This document shows positions 1 to 7,040 of a DNA stretch of 28,757 nt, piece by piece; position 1 is the stretch's first letter; each line of letters starts with the position of its first letter. Both the position numbers and the translations under genes were made by a program. Under the pieces are notes generated by a model, which did no database searches, was not told where the DNA came from, and saw only the letters and a program-made list of their open reading frames with translations. The stretch spans positions 1 through 28,757 of IMG/VR virus record IMGVR_UViG_3300025584_000015, one strand, 5' to 3'. The DNA is from a virus.

Positions 1-81
1 GCAATGCCTTCCCAATCGCAATGCAAATCAAATAATATTTTTACAAATACTGGTTCCATCATTGTATTTATGAATTTGGTG
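1..81. other. left-edge stretch without a recognised gene
   Basis: I see no gene, promoter or clear hairpin here. It lies just downstream of the stop of the minus-strand radical SAM fragment and is cut by the window edge. Confidence 0.4.
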
Positions 82-1203
82 TTATATTATTGTGTGCATT
101 TCCCGTGGTATATCGTTATCAGTTAGTTTATGCATAAATGCCTTGGCACCCCCTATTCTACGATAAAACCAGAAAACATCATTGGCATACAATGACAAGT
201 CGTTGTTGTAATTTGGTTGCCTAGCATCAAATCGCAGTGTTGTATCTTCTTTGCGCAATATGGTATTTTTATGGGTAGTAAAGTCGGTGAAATTGTAGTG
301 ATATTGCCGGTCAATTGGGTACTGTGTTTCGTGATCTACGACGAATGATTTTTGGATGTCTACTAATTCAGACAGTATACTGCAATCACTTATGTATTGT
401 GATATAAATATGCTTAGGTCATCGTATAATGTATTTTTATGTTGGATGGTGTGAATTCCTATTGATTGGTCAAAGTCCCAAAAAATACCATCAGCACTTC
501 TGCCACGGTATCCATTATTATCACATGCATTATTAATGCATTCTAATACTTCTTCAACTTCGTGTCCTAAAATTGTAGTTGGGTTATTGATGCACCAATT
601 CACTAAGTCCTCATAAAAAGAATGGTATGGTAGATTGTTATGCTTGTGTATGAATCTAGCGAATAAATTAGTAAAACCCAAAAAATGACCCCACGAACCA
701 ACAATAGCAAATAAGTATGCCCTTCGCCATTCTTCGTGTGACATCGTATTAGTTTCATATATACATTCTTCGTAATCATCTACTACATTGCCTTTGGTTT
801 CAGCAGGAATAAAATAATTGGCTTGGGGAGATACCCAAGTTTTGATGCCAAACTTTTCTTGAAAACTTGGGGTGGAATATTCACTATTGGGTAATACCAT
901 GCATGGATATACACTTATGCAATTATGTTGCCCTGCTTCTATTAATGCACCATATCCTTTAATAAACCCATTGTATGTTTCACCAGGTAATCCAAGTATT
1001 AATTCTGAATATGCCTTGATATCTTCTTCTTCATAGGTTTTTAACAAGGTCGCCTGTTCTAACTCTGAAATATTGCTTCGTTTGATGATATCTAATACAC
1101 TTGGGTCCATTGATTGTATTGCTACCGTAATTCCCTTGTTCATTTCATTATCTTCGAGAATTTTTACAATCTTTAATATTGAACTATTTTTGTTTTTTGC
1201 CCA
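82..1203 (-). pseudogene. radical SAM (B12-binding type) protein, 5'-truncated
   Basis: The minus-strand reading frame runs open from 1422 to 82, but only the part from about 1203 downward looks like a protein family. It contains KGITVAIQSMDPSVLDIIKR, then ELILGLPGET, the pattern of the second half of radical SAM barrels of the BchE/B12-binding type. The CxxxCxxC iron-sulphur motif and any cobalamin domain that should precede it are absent; the roughly 75 residues upstream are the antisense of a plus-strand small gene. The homology starts abruptly around WAKNKNSS, so the gene has lost its 5' half by recombination. Without the cysteine motif it cannot do radical SAM chemistry. An internal Met (MNKGITVAIQ, near 1145) could start a shorter product. 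No promoter or ribosome site is evident. Confidence 0.65.
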
Positions 1204-1241
1204 ATCAGAACGCCATTTTTTTGGGTATCCTGTGGTATGCT

Positions 1242-1388
1242 GTGAATAGCCAAGATGACACTGCAAGACAATGGTTACTAGATCAATGTGTAGGAGTGAT
1301 AATGTTACCCGAATGCACCCATGATTGGGTTGGTGATAATTGCTATATGCACGAAGACGTATATTTAATGTACAAGTTAACATTCTAA
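1242..1388 (+). CDS. small hypothetical protein, possibly 5'-truncated
   Basis: This reads MNSQDDTARQWLL onward from a GTG, 48 residues, ending VYLMYKLTF. The ending resembles the hydrophobic-x-Leu-Lys-Trp tails of the small genes that follow, so it is probably a relative. The frame is open further upstream, but that part is antisense to the radical SAM fragment, so the original 5' end may be lost at the junction near 1200. It contains three cysteines (QCVGV, PECTH, DNCYM). No Shine-Dalgarno sequence is visible before the GTG, so the start is uncertain. Its TAA overlaps the ATG of the next gene (TAATG), which fits translational coupling. Confidence 0.45.
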   Translation: MNSQDDTARQWLLDQCVGVIMLPECTHDWVGDNCYMHEDVYLMYKLTF

Positions 1389-1672
1389 TGGGAAGATATA
1401 TCACAGCCAAGGAATCAATCAACCGCAGAGAAAGAATATTAGATAGCGCAACATATACTTCTAACCATGCCCGTTATTTTAGACTTGCTAAATGGGAATG
1501 TAAGTTTACATTAATGCCCAAACAGTGTATAATTAGTGAACGGTTATTGTGGTTCAAGAAAGCATATTGCGGAACTAGAACTATCGATGGTCCAGCAGGT
1601 GAACCATCTCTAATAATAAAGCAATGGTTATCTAAAGAAGAATTTATGATAATGGGATTGATGAACGGATGA
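1388..1672 (+). CDS. small conserved phage-type protein, unknown function
   Basis: A 94-residue protein starting MGRYITAKESINRRERI and ending in a QWLSKEEFMIMGLMNG tail. A middle stretch runs from RLAKWECKFT through RLLWFKKAYCG to GPAGEP. Short phage proteins often have this arrangement: charged N-terminus, W-rich middle, GPxGEP turn, and a final helix with W-L-x-x-E-E-F. I recognise no enzyme or binding motif. The start was chosen because ATG overlaps the preceding TAA; the upstream open frame lies inside the previous gene. The stop overlaps the next ATG (ATGA). Confidence 0.7.
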   Translation: MGRYITAKESINRRERILDSATYTSNHARYFRLAKWECKFTLMPKQCIISERLLWFKKAYCGTRTIDGPAGEPSLIIKQWLSKEEFMIMGLMNG

Positions 1673-1914
1673 ACAGAACAAATACTATAGCAGAGCATAC
1701 AATTCATTGTATGGACAAAGAAATTAGACCAATGTATGCTAATGTAATGAATGTAGTTCGCAGTGACCCAACTTATACTTCGATTGGACTTGCTGATCAA
1801 CTAACAGATGCGATTAATATCATAGGGGTATCAGCTACAATACACAAAGGGAAAATATTTTTTGTCTTTGAATCATCGAAGGAGTTAGCTTGGATGAAAT
1901 TAAGATGGTATTAA
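1669..1914 (+). CDS. small protein of the terminal LKW/LRW family (member 1)
   Basis: An 81-residue protein beginning MNRTNTIAEHTIHCMDKEI and ending ELAWMKLRWY. It is the first clear member of a series in this window whose last residues are hydrophobic-x-Leu-(Lys/Arg)-Trp plus one residue. A beta-hairpin-like segment (ATIHKGKIFFVFESSKE) precedes the tail. Function is unknown. It is translationally coupled to its upstream neighbour by ATGA. The terminal AGATGG codons also contain a plausible ATG for the next gene. Confidence 0.65.
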   Translation: MNRTNTIAEHTIHCMDKEIRPMYANVMNVVRSDPTYTSIGLADQLTDAINIIGVSATIHKGKIFFVFESSKELAWMKLRWY

Positions 1915-2135
1915 ATGCAAATGATTCAATTATAGCAACTGCATACGCTAATTGTTGGGACTATATAGAGTCCGGAAATCCAGGACTGCTAGACAGCGAA
2001 TACAATGCTTGGTTTGATATAGAATTCAGAGAACTAACTGGGCAACAGATTATTCAGGTATACGGAAGTGAGGACTTTTCGATTAAATTCAAATCAGAAG
2101 CTGATATTACTGCTTTTATATTAAGATGGGGTTAG
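1905..2135 (+). CDS. small protein of the terminal LRW family (member 2)
   Basis: About 76 residues if started at the ATG inside the Arg-Trp codons of the preceding gene; a TTG 15 nt upstream is the only earlier option. The protein reads MVLNANDSIIATAYANCWDY and ends FSIKFKSEADITAFILRWG. The segment from FKSEAD to ILRW is a short helix plus a strand, a common ending in small phage proteins. There is no clear Shine-Dalgarno sequence, so translation probably relies on coupling to the upstream gene. Function unknown. Confidence 0.6.
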   Translation: MVLNANDSIIATAYANCWDYIESGNPGLLDSEYNAWFDIEFRELTGQQIIQVYGSEDFSIKFKSEADITAFILRWG

Positions 2136-2139
2136 AATA

Positions 2140-2463
2140 ATGTATAGCAGACAGGAATTTGCTGATTATTGGAACAACGAAAAAAATGGGTTGGGTAATA
2201 ATAATAGTCCATTATGGGAAGCGGAATGTATGTTGCTCGTCAAATGCGAATATTTTATACTAACTATGGTAGACAATAGGCAAGAACATATATATGGGAC
2301 TTTTGGTAAGCAAAAGTTCTGGGAATGGTGTGGAGATAATTTACAAGGAGATACCAGGTGTTTCAGTTCGGGTGAGTGCGGTGATAACAGCAGTAGTTAT
2401 AGTGAATGGTGGGGGTTTACTCACAAGGCTGATATTGTGCTATTCATGCTACGGTGGTGTTGA
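2140..2463 (+). CDS. small Trp-rich protein of the terminal LRW family (member 3)
   Basis: A 107-residue protein starting MYSRQEFADYWNNEK and ending ADIVLFMLRWC. It is rich in Trp, Gly, Asn and Ser; the segment around FWEWCGDNLQGDT suggests a compact beta-rich fold. It shares the tail and general plan with the next gene (2463), which suggests they are diverged paralogues. The TGA stop overlaps the next ATG (TGATG). No catalytic motif is visible. Confidence 0.65.
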   Translation: MYSRQEFADYWNNEKNGLGNNNSPLWEAECMLLVKCEYFILTMVDNRQEHIYGTFGKQKFWEWCGDNLQGDTRCFSSGECGDNSSSYSEWWGFTHKADIVLFMLRWC

Positions 2464-2777
2464 TGAAGCTACTCAAGACTATATGGTGGAGATATATGCC
2501 AGGTGTCAAAGTTATAGTATCATGGCCGTTTGGTAGGATAACAGTCGATGATTCTCATCCTTCGTGGGATTGGACAATGAGTGCGAAATATCAAACATAC
2601 GAAAGTGCTGACCCAAACGATTGGTATAGACCTTGGTTAGAAGAGAATGTAGGCAAGCAGGGGTGGGATTGGGATTGGGATATACTAGGCGACAATATGA
2701 CTGCCGACAGATTAACAATAAAACTCCGCAACAAACACGCACATTATGCGAGTTTTATCGGTTTAAAATGGACATAG
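2463..2777 (+). CDS. small Trp-rich protein of the terminal LKW family (member 4)
   Basis: A 104-residue protein starting MKLLKTIWWRYMPG, with the mid-segment DWYRPWLEENVGKQGWDWDW and the ending ASFIGLKWT. The W-L-E-x-N-V-G-x-Q-G-W-x-W-x-W stretch is a type of motif I associate with recurring small phage proteins of unknown role. I chose the ATG overlapping the previous stop over an upstream GTG three codons earlier. The final AAATGG creates an ATG that opens a 23-codon frame (2768-2839), which I do not annotate as a gene. Confidence 0.65.
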   Translation: MKLLKTIWWRYMPGVKVIVSWPFGRITVDDSHPSWDWTMSAKYQTYESADPNDWYRPWLEENVGKQGWDWDWDILGDNMTADRLTIKLRNKHAHYASFIGLKWT

Positions 2778-2810
2778 TAATTTACATTATGGAAATTGTG
2801 TGTTATTATG

Positions 2811-2918
2811 ATGTGTATGATCACAAGTCTCCTAACTAAACCAACTCTCCCTGTAATTGGGGCAACCTATATTAATAATGTGACTAATGGGACTCTCGTA
2901 TGGGATGGAACGGATTGA
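2811..2918 (+). CDS. 35-residue protein with VWDG motif
   Basis: MCMITSLLTKPTLPVIGATY continues to a TLVWDGTD ending. The T-x-x-x-W-D-G-x-x-(W) type of sequence is typical of short beta segments found in phage tail and neck proteins and in very small phage proteins. In-frame ATGs exist at 2808, 2811 and 2817; none has a good Shine-Dalgarno sequence. The stop lies 6 nt before the next gene. It overlaps a 23-codon frame that starts inside the preceding gene. Confidence 0.45.
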   Translation: MCMITSLLTKPTLPVIGATYINNVTNGTLVWDGTD

Positions 2919-2924
2919 CGGGAG

Positions 2925-3149
2925 ATGGACAGACAGACAGCAACTGTAAATTTTAGATTTTGTGATGACTTAGATGCACCACAACTTTGTGTTATAATGA
3001 ATAGATTCTGGTGGAGGGAAAACGACAGAGCCATACTTTCCTGGTTGGATATGCAAGGAGCAACTCAGGCAACATCATCTCTTCGTGCGGACATGTTATA
3101 TATTGCTGATCCTATGATAAGAACAGCATTTACATTAAAATGGAGTTAG
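2925..3149 (+). CDS. small protein of the terminal LKW family (member 5)
   Basis: A 74-residue protein starting MDRQTATVNFRFCDDL and ending MIRTAFTLKWS. It has a GGAG-type ribosome site directly upstream (cgggag). The tail codons TTA AAA TGG AGT TAG contain an ATG that is the likely start of the following gene, so the two overlap by 10 nt. A central helix with two Trp (NRFWWRENDRAIL) is visible. Function unknown. Confidence 0.65.
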   Translation: MDRQTATVNFRFCDDLDAPQLCVIMNRFWWRENDRAILSWLDMQGATQATSSLRADMLYIADPMIRTAFTLKWS

Positions 3150-3598
3150 GTATGTTACAAGAGGTTTTTTATAAAAAGAAAGGCGATAAATATGTTCCAG
3201 TGTTGTATAGTGACAACACGGTAGATGCTTTGCCAGAAGGCACGTTCCTGGTTAATGTTAGACCAAACAGAGTTAGTAAAGTATTTAACGTCGACCCTAT
3301 GTTAGCACCAATGATCGCGGCTGGAAAGTATGCAGAAGATGATATGGCGAAAGCAATATTAGTAGCCGCAGAAGCAAAACCAAAAAGCAAAGCAGTAACA
3401 CCTGCCCAAAGAAAGGCATGGGATAATTGCAAAGAAGCATTTAACAATGATCATTATATGATTGTATATCCAAGCGTGCATGATGTAGTAATTGCAGGAA
3501 TTGAGGCAATGCAAGAAGAAGCGGCTAAGATGCTAACTAACCCATCAGTAAAGAAGGCGTATGAGGATTTCTTGCTAGTATGGAAACTAGCAAAATGA
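3140..3598 (+). CDS. conserved phage protein of unknown function, about 150 residues
   Basis: The protein starts MELGMLQEVFYKKKGDKYVP and ends FLLVWKLAK (152 residues from 3140, 148 from the Met at 3152). Recognisable blocks are FNVDPMLAPMIAAGKYAEDD, an Ala/Lys-rich linker, TPAQRKAWDNCKEAF and the C-terminal SVHDVVIAGIEAMQEEAAK. I have seen this block order in conserved myovirus proteins, but no function is attached to it. It is mostly helical, soluble, and has no signal sequence. Start 3140 uses the ATG hidden in the Lys-Trp codons of the upstream gene. Confidence 0.75.
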   Translation: MELGMLQEVFYKKKGDKYVPVLYSDNTVDALPEGTFLVNVRPNRVSKVFNVDPMLAPMIAAGKYAEDDMAKAILVAAEAKPKSKAVTPAQRKAWDNCKEAFNNDHYMIVYPSVHDVVIAGIEAMQEEAAKMLTNPSVKKAYEDFLLVWKLAK

Positions 3599-3644
3599 AC
3601 AAAGAACGGTTGCCTGATTTAATTAATATTACATTGTGTGGGTT

Positions 3645-3767
3645 ATGTTATCAAGAGAACCGAATATCGTAGGGGGTGACTTAACTGACGCAGAATGGAC
3701 ATGGATAACAGTGGCAGGCAAAATAAAAATTAAAGAAGGGATTTGCGTTGGTGGACCAGACTGCTAG
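3645..3767 (+). CDS. small protein with an in-frame TAG and readable continuation
   Basis: A 40-codon frame reading MLSREPNIVGGDLTDAEWTW and ending ICVGGPDC before TAG. After the TAG the same frame stays open for 19 codons (FRTAGEQIAQEFREKGNVN) and looks like a natural helix, so the gene may have been longer and acquired a stop, or be read through. No suppressor tRNA for UAG is visible in the tRNA array, so I favour a premature stop. It overlaps the first codons of an upstream 25-codon frame (3595) that I do not annotate. Confidence 0.4.
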   Translation: MLSREPNIVGGDLTDAEWTWITVAGKIKIKEGICVGGPDC

Positions 3768-3816
3768 TTCAGAACAGCAGGTGAGCAAATCGCACAAGAA
3801 TTTAGAGAGAAAGGTA

Positions 3817-4059
3817 ATGTCAATTAAAACACATGAATCTAACATAACACTATTAAAAGAAAGCGATCCAGGTTTTTTTATAATAGATGATATTACATTG
3901 TATCCAAGGGCAGAATTTGAAATATCTAAATTTTGCCCGGAAGACTACAGGGATATAATAGACATAGCATATAAGAAAGGATGGATTAGGCTAGTTGCAA
4001 ATGTTAACACCGAATGGTTCAAAAAGGAATTAGAATGGAACTTACTAGCAACAAGTTAA
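3817..4059 (+). CDS. conserved small phage protein (DITL...GWIRL family)
   Basis: 80 residues from MSIKTHESNITLLKESDPGF, preceded by a gaaagg ribosome site; the frame is open 23 codons further to a TTG. Core blocks are GFFIIDDITLYPRAEFEISK, CPEDYRDIIDIAYKKGWIRL and a final W-F-K-K-E-L-E-W-N-L-L helix. The pattern of a hydrophobic strand, C-P, an I-I-x-x-A helix and G-W-(I/L)-(R/K) is one I recognise from many T4-like and cyanophage small proteins of unknown function. A frameshifted paralogue lies at 6351. Confidence 0.7.
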   Translation: MSIKTHESNITLLKESDPGFFIIDDITLYPRAEFEISKFCPEDYRDIIDIAYKKGWIRLVANVNTEWFKKELEWNLLATS

Positions 4060-4190
4060 TTAATTTCAAGGCAATGGATTTTGCTTATTTTACTGAAATG
4101 CAAACTAAAAAGCATCTAATGGTAGCGGTTGATGCTAAAGCATTGTCAAAATTACAACACCTTGAACCTGTATATGTCTTAGCTTGCTAA
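4035..4190 (+). CDS. 51-residue hypothetical protein overlapping the preceding gene
   Basis: MELTSNKLINFKAMDFAYFT continues to an LEPVYVLAC ending. The ATG is preceded by aagga at good spacing and lies 25 nt inside the end of the 3817 gene. It is short and lysine-rich without a membrane segment. No family recognised. Confidence 0.5.
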   Translation: MELTSNKLINFKAMDFAYFTEMQTKKHLMVAVDAKALSKLQHLEPVYVLAC

Positions 4191-4205
4191 CCTGGATACT
4201 ATATA

Positions 4206-4286
4206 ATGGAATTCAAAAATACTAATGTAATGATTTTAATATTACGGTTGAATGGTGTTTACGGCACATTATCAAACTGTGATTAG
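4206..4286 (+). pseudogene. possible remnant of a terminal LKW/LRW family gene
   Basis: A 26-codon frame beginning MEFKNTNVMILILRLNG. The phase of F-K-x-x-x-x-x-x-x-I-L-R-(W/L) matches the end of the LKW/LRW genes (compare FKSEADITAFILRWG at 2135), but the Trp is gone and the frame continues 9 codons past it. I read it as a decayed C-terminus. Confidence 0.3.
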
Positions 4287-4348
4287 TACATCTACGTGCA
4301 TAAAAATGTAACTATAGTGTAATAGTTCATACCGCTGAAAAATAATCG

Positions 4349-4376
4349 TTGCCATTATTGTGAGTTCGTGTATACT
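4349..4376 (+). promoter_or_regulatory. sigma70-like promoter (TTGCCA / TATACT, 16-nt spacer)
   Basis: TTGCCA at 4349-4354 and TATACT at 4371-4376 are separated by 16 nt. The ATG of the LPD29-like gene follows 37 nt downstream. The gap 4287-4412 has no gene. Confidence 0.55.
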
Positions 4377-4412
4377 GTGTATTACTACTAACAAACACTA
4401 AGGGAAAATAAA

Positions 4413-4802
4413 ATGGCATATATTGCAAAAAATGAAGTCAAGGCGATCCGTGATGGACTACGTGCTAAATTCGGCAAAACTATTAAGTTCAGTGTTCGCG
4501 GAGAAGATCATAGCAGTGTTGCAGTTTCGATTATGCGTTCAGATATTGATTTGTCCAAATACTTAGGTGATAGTACATATGCCGATGTGAATCATCATTC
4601 GTTTGATAGAATATTCGAAGATGATAAGAAGGTTGTATCAATGTTTGATAGCATTCAAGATATTATCAAAACAGCACCAGGAACGGTCGAAGGTGGGCGT
4701 GAATGGTTTGATAAGTCTGATACAATGACCGATTATTTCCATACCGCATATTACTATAATATTTCCATTGGACGTTGGGATAAGCCATATATTGCCGCTT
4801 AA
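4413..4802 (+). CDS. LPD29-like domain protein
   Basis: A 129-residue protein, MAYIAKNEVKAIRDGLRAKF followed by GKTIKFSVRGEDHSSVAVSI. The helix then K-F-S-V-R then S-x-x-V-x-(V/I)-S strand order is the signature I associate with the large polyvalent protein-associated domain 29, found in phage polyproteins and as stand-alone phage and bacterial proteins. The middle SFDRIFEDDKKVVSMFDSIQ and the Y-H/Y-rich end (MTDYFHTAYYYNISIGRW) fit that family. Function is unknown. It has its own sigma70-like promoter and a good AAGGGAAAA ribosome site, so it may be independently and strongly expressed. Confidence 0.65.
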   Translation: MAYIAKNEVKAIRDGLRAKFGKTIKFSVRGEDHSSVAVSIMRSDIDLSKYLGDSTYADVNHHSFDRIFEDDKKVVSMFDSIQDIIKTAPGTVEGGREWFDKSDTMTDYFHTAYYYNISIGRWDKPYIAA

Positions 4803-4822
4803 CCTCTGTATATTAAATTACA

Positions 4823-5023
4823 TTGTCCACCGTAATATATAATAAATGCAGACAATGTGGTATATTTGCTAAGCACACGAGCACCAATGGTTCATTTGTT
4901 GAATTGGGACAAGTGGTTAATTTAACTGAAGATGAACAACTAATTGCTATGATTAAAGGCGAATGGCAAAACATTCATTTTCTGTGCAATAAAACAAATT
5001 GCAAAAATAGAGGTGTAAAATAA
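4823..5023 (+). CDS. small putative zinc-ribbon protein
   Basis: A 66-codon frame with Cys pairs at both ends: NKCRQCGIF (CxxC) and FLCNKTNCKNRG (CxxxxC), a pattern that could bind one zinc. It starts at TTG; no ATG or GTG and no clear Shine-Dalgarno sequence is present, so the start is doubtful and the 5' end may be lost. The interior (GQVVNLTEDEQLIAMI) looks like a genuine protein. Confidence 0.5.
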   Translation: MSTVIYNKCRQCGIFAKHTSTNGSFVELGQVVNLTEDEQLIAMIKGEWQNIHFLCNKTNCKNRGVK

Positions 5024-5032
5024 GTACGATTA

Positions 5033-5290
5033 ATGCCCGAATTTCCGATTCAAAAATGTCCGACCACTGTAAGTAATGTAATTAATTATATACGTGAAAC
5101 AGAGAGGTCTGGGTGTCGGTTTTCACTGCAATCTAAGTTTTGCGAAGTCGCAAATTGCTTAATTACTAAACAATATAGCCGTACTGATCTTATTGATATT
5201 AACAATAAATATGGAATTCCACAGCATTGGTATAAGATGAGGTTTAAATCGGAAGATGGTTACCTCATTTTTGTATTAAAATGGACATAA
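5033..5290 (+). CDS. small protein of the terminal LKW family (member 6, paralogue of 7285)
   Basis: 85 residues, MPEFPIQKCPTTVSNVINYI to LIFVLKWT. It aligns over its whole length with the gene at 7285: M-x-E-F-x-I-x-x-C-x-x-T-V-x-N-V, then F-x-L-Q-x-x-F-x-x-V-A-x-C, then K-x-Y-S, then W-x-K-(M/L), then the LKW tail. The final Lys-Trp codons AAATGG supply the ATG of the kinase-like gene that follows. Function unknown. Confidence 0.7.
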   Translation: MPEFPIQKCPTTVSNVINYIRETERSGCRFSLQSKFCEVANCLITKQYSRTDLIDINNKYGIPQHWYKMRFKSEDGYLIFVLKWT

Positions 5291-6060
5291 ATATTAAGAT
5301 GCAAATACAAGAAGTAACTACACAAGATCAATTCGCTTTAAATACCAAGAAATTCACCCACCCAGAACAAATCCTGCAATATTTGCTTAGTAAAGGATAT
5401 AAAGTTGAGGGCGAAGGAACATACTCTGTGGTATTGAAGAAAAATGAAGCACATTATGATAAAATTGTGAAATTCAATTATACTCCCGATGGATGCCACG
5501 AAAAGTTTTTACAATTTGCACAAGCTAATCCAAATCCTCACTTGCCAAAGGTACATAGTAAAGTGCAGTATATCAGTCAAGGCAATGAATACACAGTTAG
5601 CAATGGAGATTCATTGTTTGTAGCCGTAATTGAACGACTAGCTAATCTACCAGAATACCACAGTGCATTGAAATCGTATCTTGCTAAATTTAGTACGATG
5701 ACACATATAGTTCAGGCATTTTATGTGTACTCACACATTGTAGAAGAGGAACACATGATCGAAGAGTTGGTCGATTATTGGTTAATCGGCAGTAAGAATG
5801 CATTGCGTTTCGATGAATTTAATGGTGTTCTTGGTGAGAATGGTGTGATCGAAGATCATAAGGTATACGCAGTGTTAAGGAACAATGTCAGCGTATATGC
5901 GGCTAAGTTAGTCAAAGTGCATAAAAACATACTATCGTTAATGAATGATAGTAACCTAGAGTGTTCTTATGATTTGGGTGCATTTGGGGGGATATATAAT
6001 ATGATGTATCGACCAAGCGATGGCATTTTTGTATTTAATGATCCAATAACAACAAAATAA
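5281..6060 (+). CDS. divergent protein kinase-like fold protein
   Basis: A 259-residue protein. Near residues 35-70, KGYKVEGEGTYSVVLKKNEA and DKIVKFNYTPDG look like a glycine-rich loop and the ATP-binding lysine strand of kinase-like proteins (G-x-G-x-x-S-x-V, then V-K). HLPKVH follows, as in phage kinase-like proteins. The C-terminal CSYDLGAFGGIYNMMYRP followed by FVFNDPI occupies the place of the catalytic loop and the DFG motif, with YDL for HRD and NDP for DFG. Activity is therefore uncertain; it could be a pseudokinase or an aminoglycoside-kinase-like protein. It starts in the Lys-Trp codons of the preceding gene. A T-run follows the stop. Confidence 0.55.
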   Translation: MDINIKMQIQEVTTQDQFALNTKKFTHPEQILQYLLSKGYKVEGEGTYSVVLKKNEAHYDKIVKFNYTPDGCHEKFLQFAQANPNPHLPKVHSKVQYISQGNEYTVSNGDSLFVAVIERLANLPEYHSALKSYLAKFSTMTHIVQAFYVYSHIVEEEHMIEELVDYWLIGSKNALRFDEFNGVLGENGVIEDHKVYAVLRNNVSVYAAKLVKVHKNILSLMNDSNLECSYDLGAFGGIYNMMYRPSDGIFVFNDPITTK

Positions 6061-6097
6061 TGTTTTTTTTATAAACTATCCAATCAAGTGGAATAAG

Positions 6098-6339
6098 ATG
6101 CCTTATGTAACAAAAAAGATTAGAGAGGAGTTAGTTCATAGGAGTCCTATAAATCCAGTCGAGTTAAATTATATAATCACAAAGATAGTAGATTCGTACC
6201 TTAGTACCAACGAAGAGTCTATCAAACTTATAATGATATATTAGGGGCTCTAGAAGGGGCTAAGTTAGAACTGTATCGCCGCCGAGTATCGGAATATGAA
6301 GATAAGAGAATTTACGCGAACGGCGATGTTTACAGGTAG
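6098..6339 (+). pseudogene. DUF6899-like small phage protein, frameshifted
   Basis: The first frame reads MPYVTKKIREELVHRSPINP and VELNYIITKIVDSYLSTNEE and stops at TAG (6242-6244). Shifting by -1 near 6225 restores YNDILGALEGAKLELYRRRV and an ending in YANGDVYR. The two parts together match a common phage small protein that begins MPYV(T/S)...R and ends EFYRR-ENGDVY, so one base is missing here. The site is not a canonical slippery heptamer. It is a frameshift mutation or a sequence error. Confidence 0.65.
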
Positions 6340-6350
6340 TATAAAATATC

Positions 6351-6595
6351 ATGGCATATATTAACTTAATAGACGTAAAAACGAAAATTAAAAAAATTAT
6401 GCAAGAAGATCCTGATTTTTACATTCAAGCTGATATAACGGCAGTTGCACAAACGAATTAAGATTCACAGATGAATGCCCAGGCAAAGATAAAAATATAA
6501 TAGAAAACGCATATATTAAAGGTTGGATTAAGTTAAATGCCAATGTAAATAAGAAGTTCTTCGAGCAAGAGAAGATGTGGGATAAACTTACTTAA
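6351..6595 (+). pseudogene. paralogue of the 3817 small phage protein, frameshifted
   Basis: Frame one: MAYINLIDVKTKIKKIMQED then PDFYIQADITAVAQTN and a stop at 6459. A -1 shift near 6455 restores ELRFTDECPGKDKNIIENAY, then IKGWIKLNANVNKKFFEQEK and a WDKLT end. This aligns with the intact gene at 3817 (D-P-x-F-x-I-x-x-D-I-T, C-P, I-I-x-x-A-Y-x-K-G-W-I-(R/K)-L-x-A-N-V-N). It is the second single-base frameshift within 250 nt. The restored end overlaps the convergent minus-strand gene by a few bases. Confidence 0.6.
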
Positions 6596-7040
6596 TTGTT
6601 ATTGTGTCGCTAGGTAATCTTTTGATTATTGTCCTAAGTAAATTTGGTTTATATAATATAGTCGCTTCTATATTATATTGCCCTGGTATTATATCCATTG
6701 TTATTTTTTGTGTAATTGGATAGCTGTAGCATCCTTTGGTTACAGTTAAAGTTAAGGAAGCGAAATCTATTGATAGATTTGTGTCTATATTCACTAAGGA
6801 TCTTTTGAATATAATATCATACTTGCCATCACTACATACACTTCTCTTGGAATTTATAAATTCTCCGCGAGTTGCAATGTTTCGATCTAGCCTCGTCTCA
6901 ATAGTAGCAATACCATCATCGTACATTAGAAAGTACCCTAATGCAATGAATACAAAAACAAGACATGCACTTAGACAGTACCCAATGATATTACTATTTT
7001 TCTGTGCTCGATTAATCTCTTTGTCTGTAGCACGTATCAT
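6588..7040 (-). CDS. membrane-anchored protein with one N-terminal TM segment
   Basis: A 150-residue protein: a short basic cytoplasmic start (MIRATDKEINRAQKN), one hydrophobic helix at about residues 19-41, then a beta-rich exported part with two cysteines (RSVCSDGKY and TKGCYSY) that could form a disulphide. It is the second gene of a two-gene minus-strand operon; its ATG overlaps the stop of the 60-residue gene (ATGA). A single-pass protein with a periplasmic domain next to a tiny TM protein could belong to lysis or superinfection control, but that is inference. Confidence 0.6.
   Translation of the reverse strand: MIRATDKEINRAQKNSNIIGYCLSACLVFVFIALGYFLMYDDGIATIETRLDRNIATRGEFINSKRSVCSDGKYDIIFKRSLVNIDTNLSIDFASLTLTVTKGCYSYPITQKITMDIIPGQYNIEATILYKPNLLRTIIKRLPSDTITIK

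Noticed and set aside
2633-2839. Alternative frame overlapping the 2463 gene
   Set aside because: The first part is out of frame with a strongly supported gene; only the last 23 codons (from 2768) might be translated and I could not support them.
6220-6462. Programmed -1 frameshifting at 6225 and 6455
   Set aside because: Neither site has an X XXY YYZ heptamer or a convincing downstream structure; mutation or sequence error is simpler.
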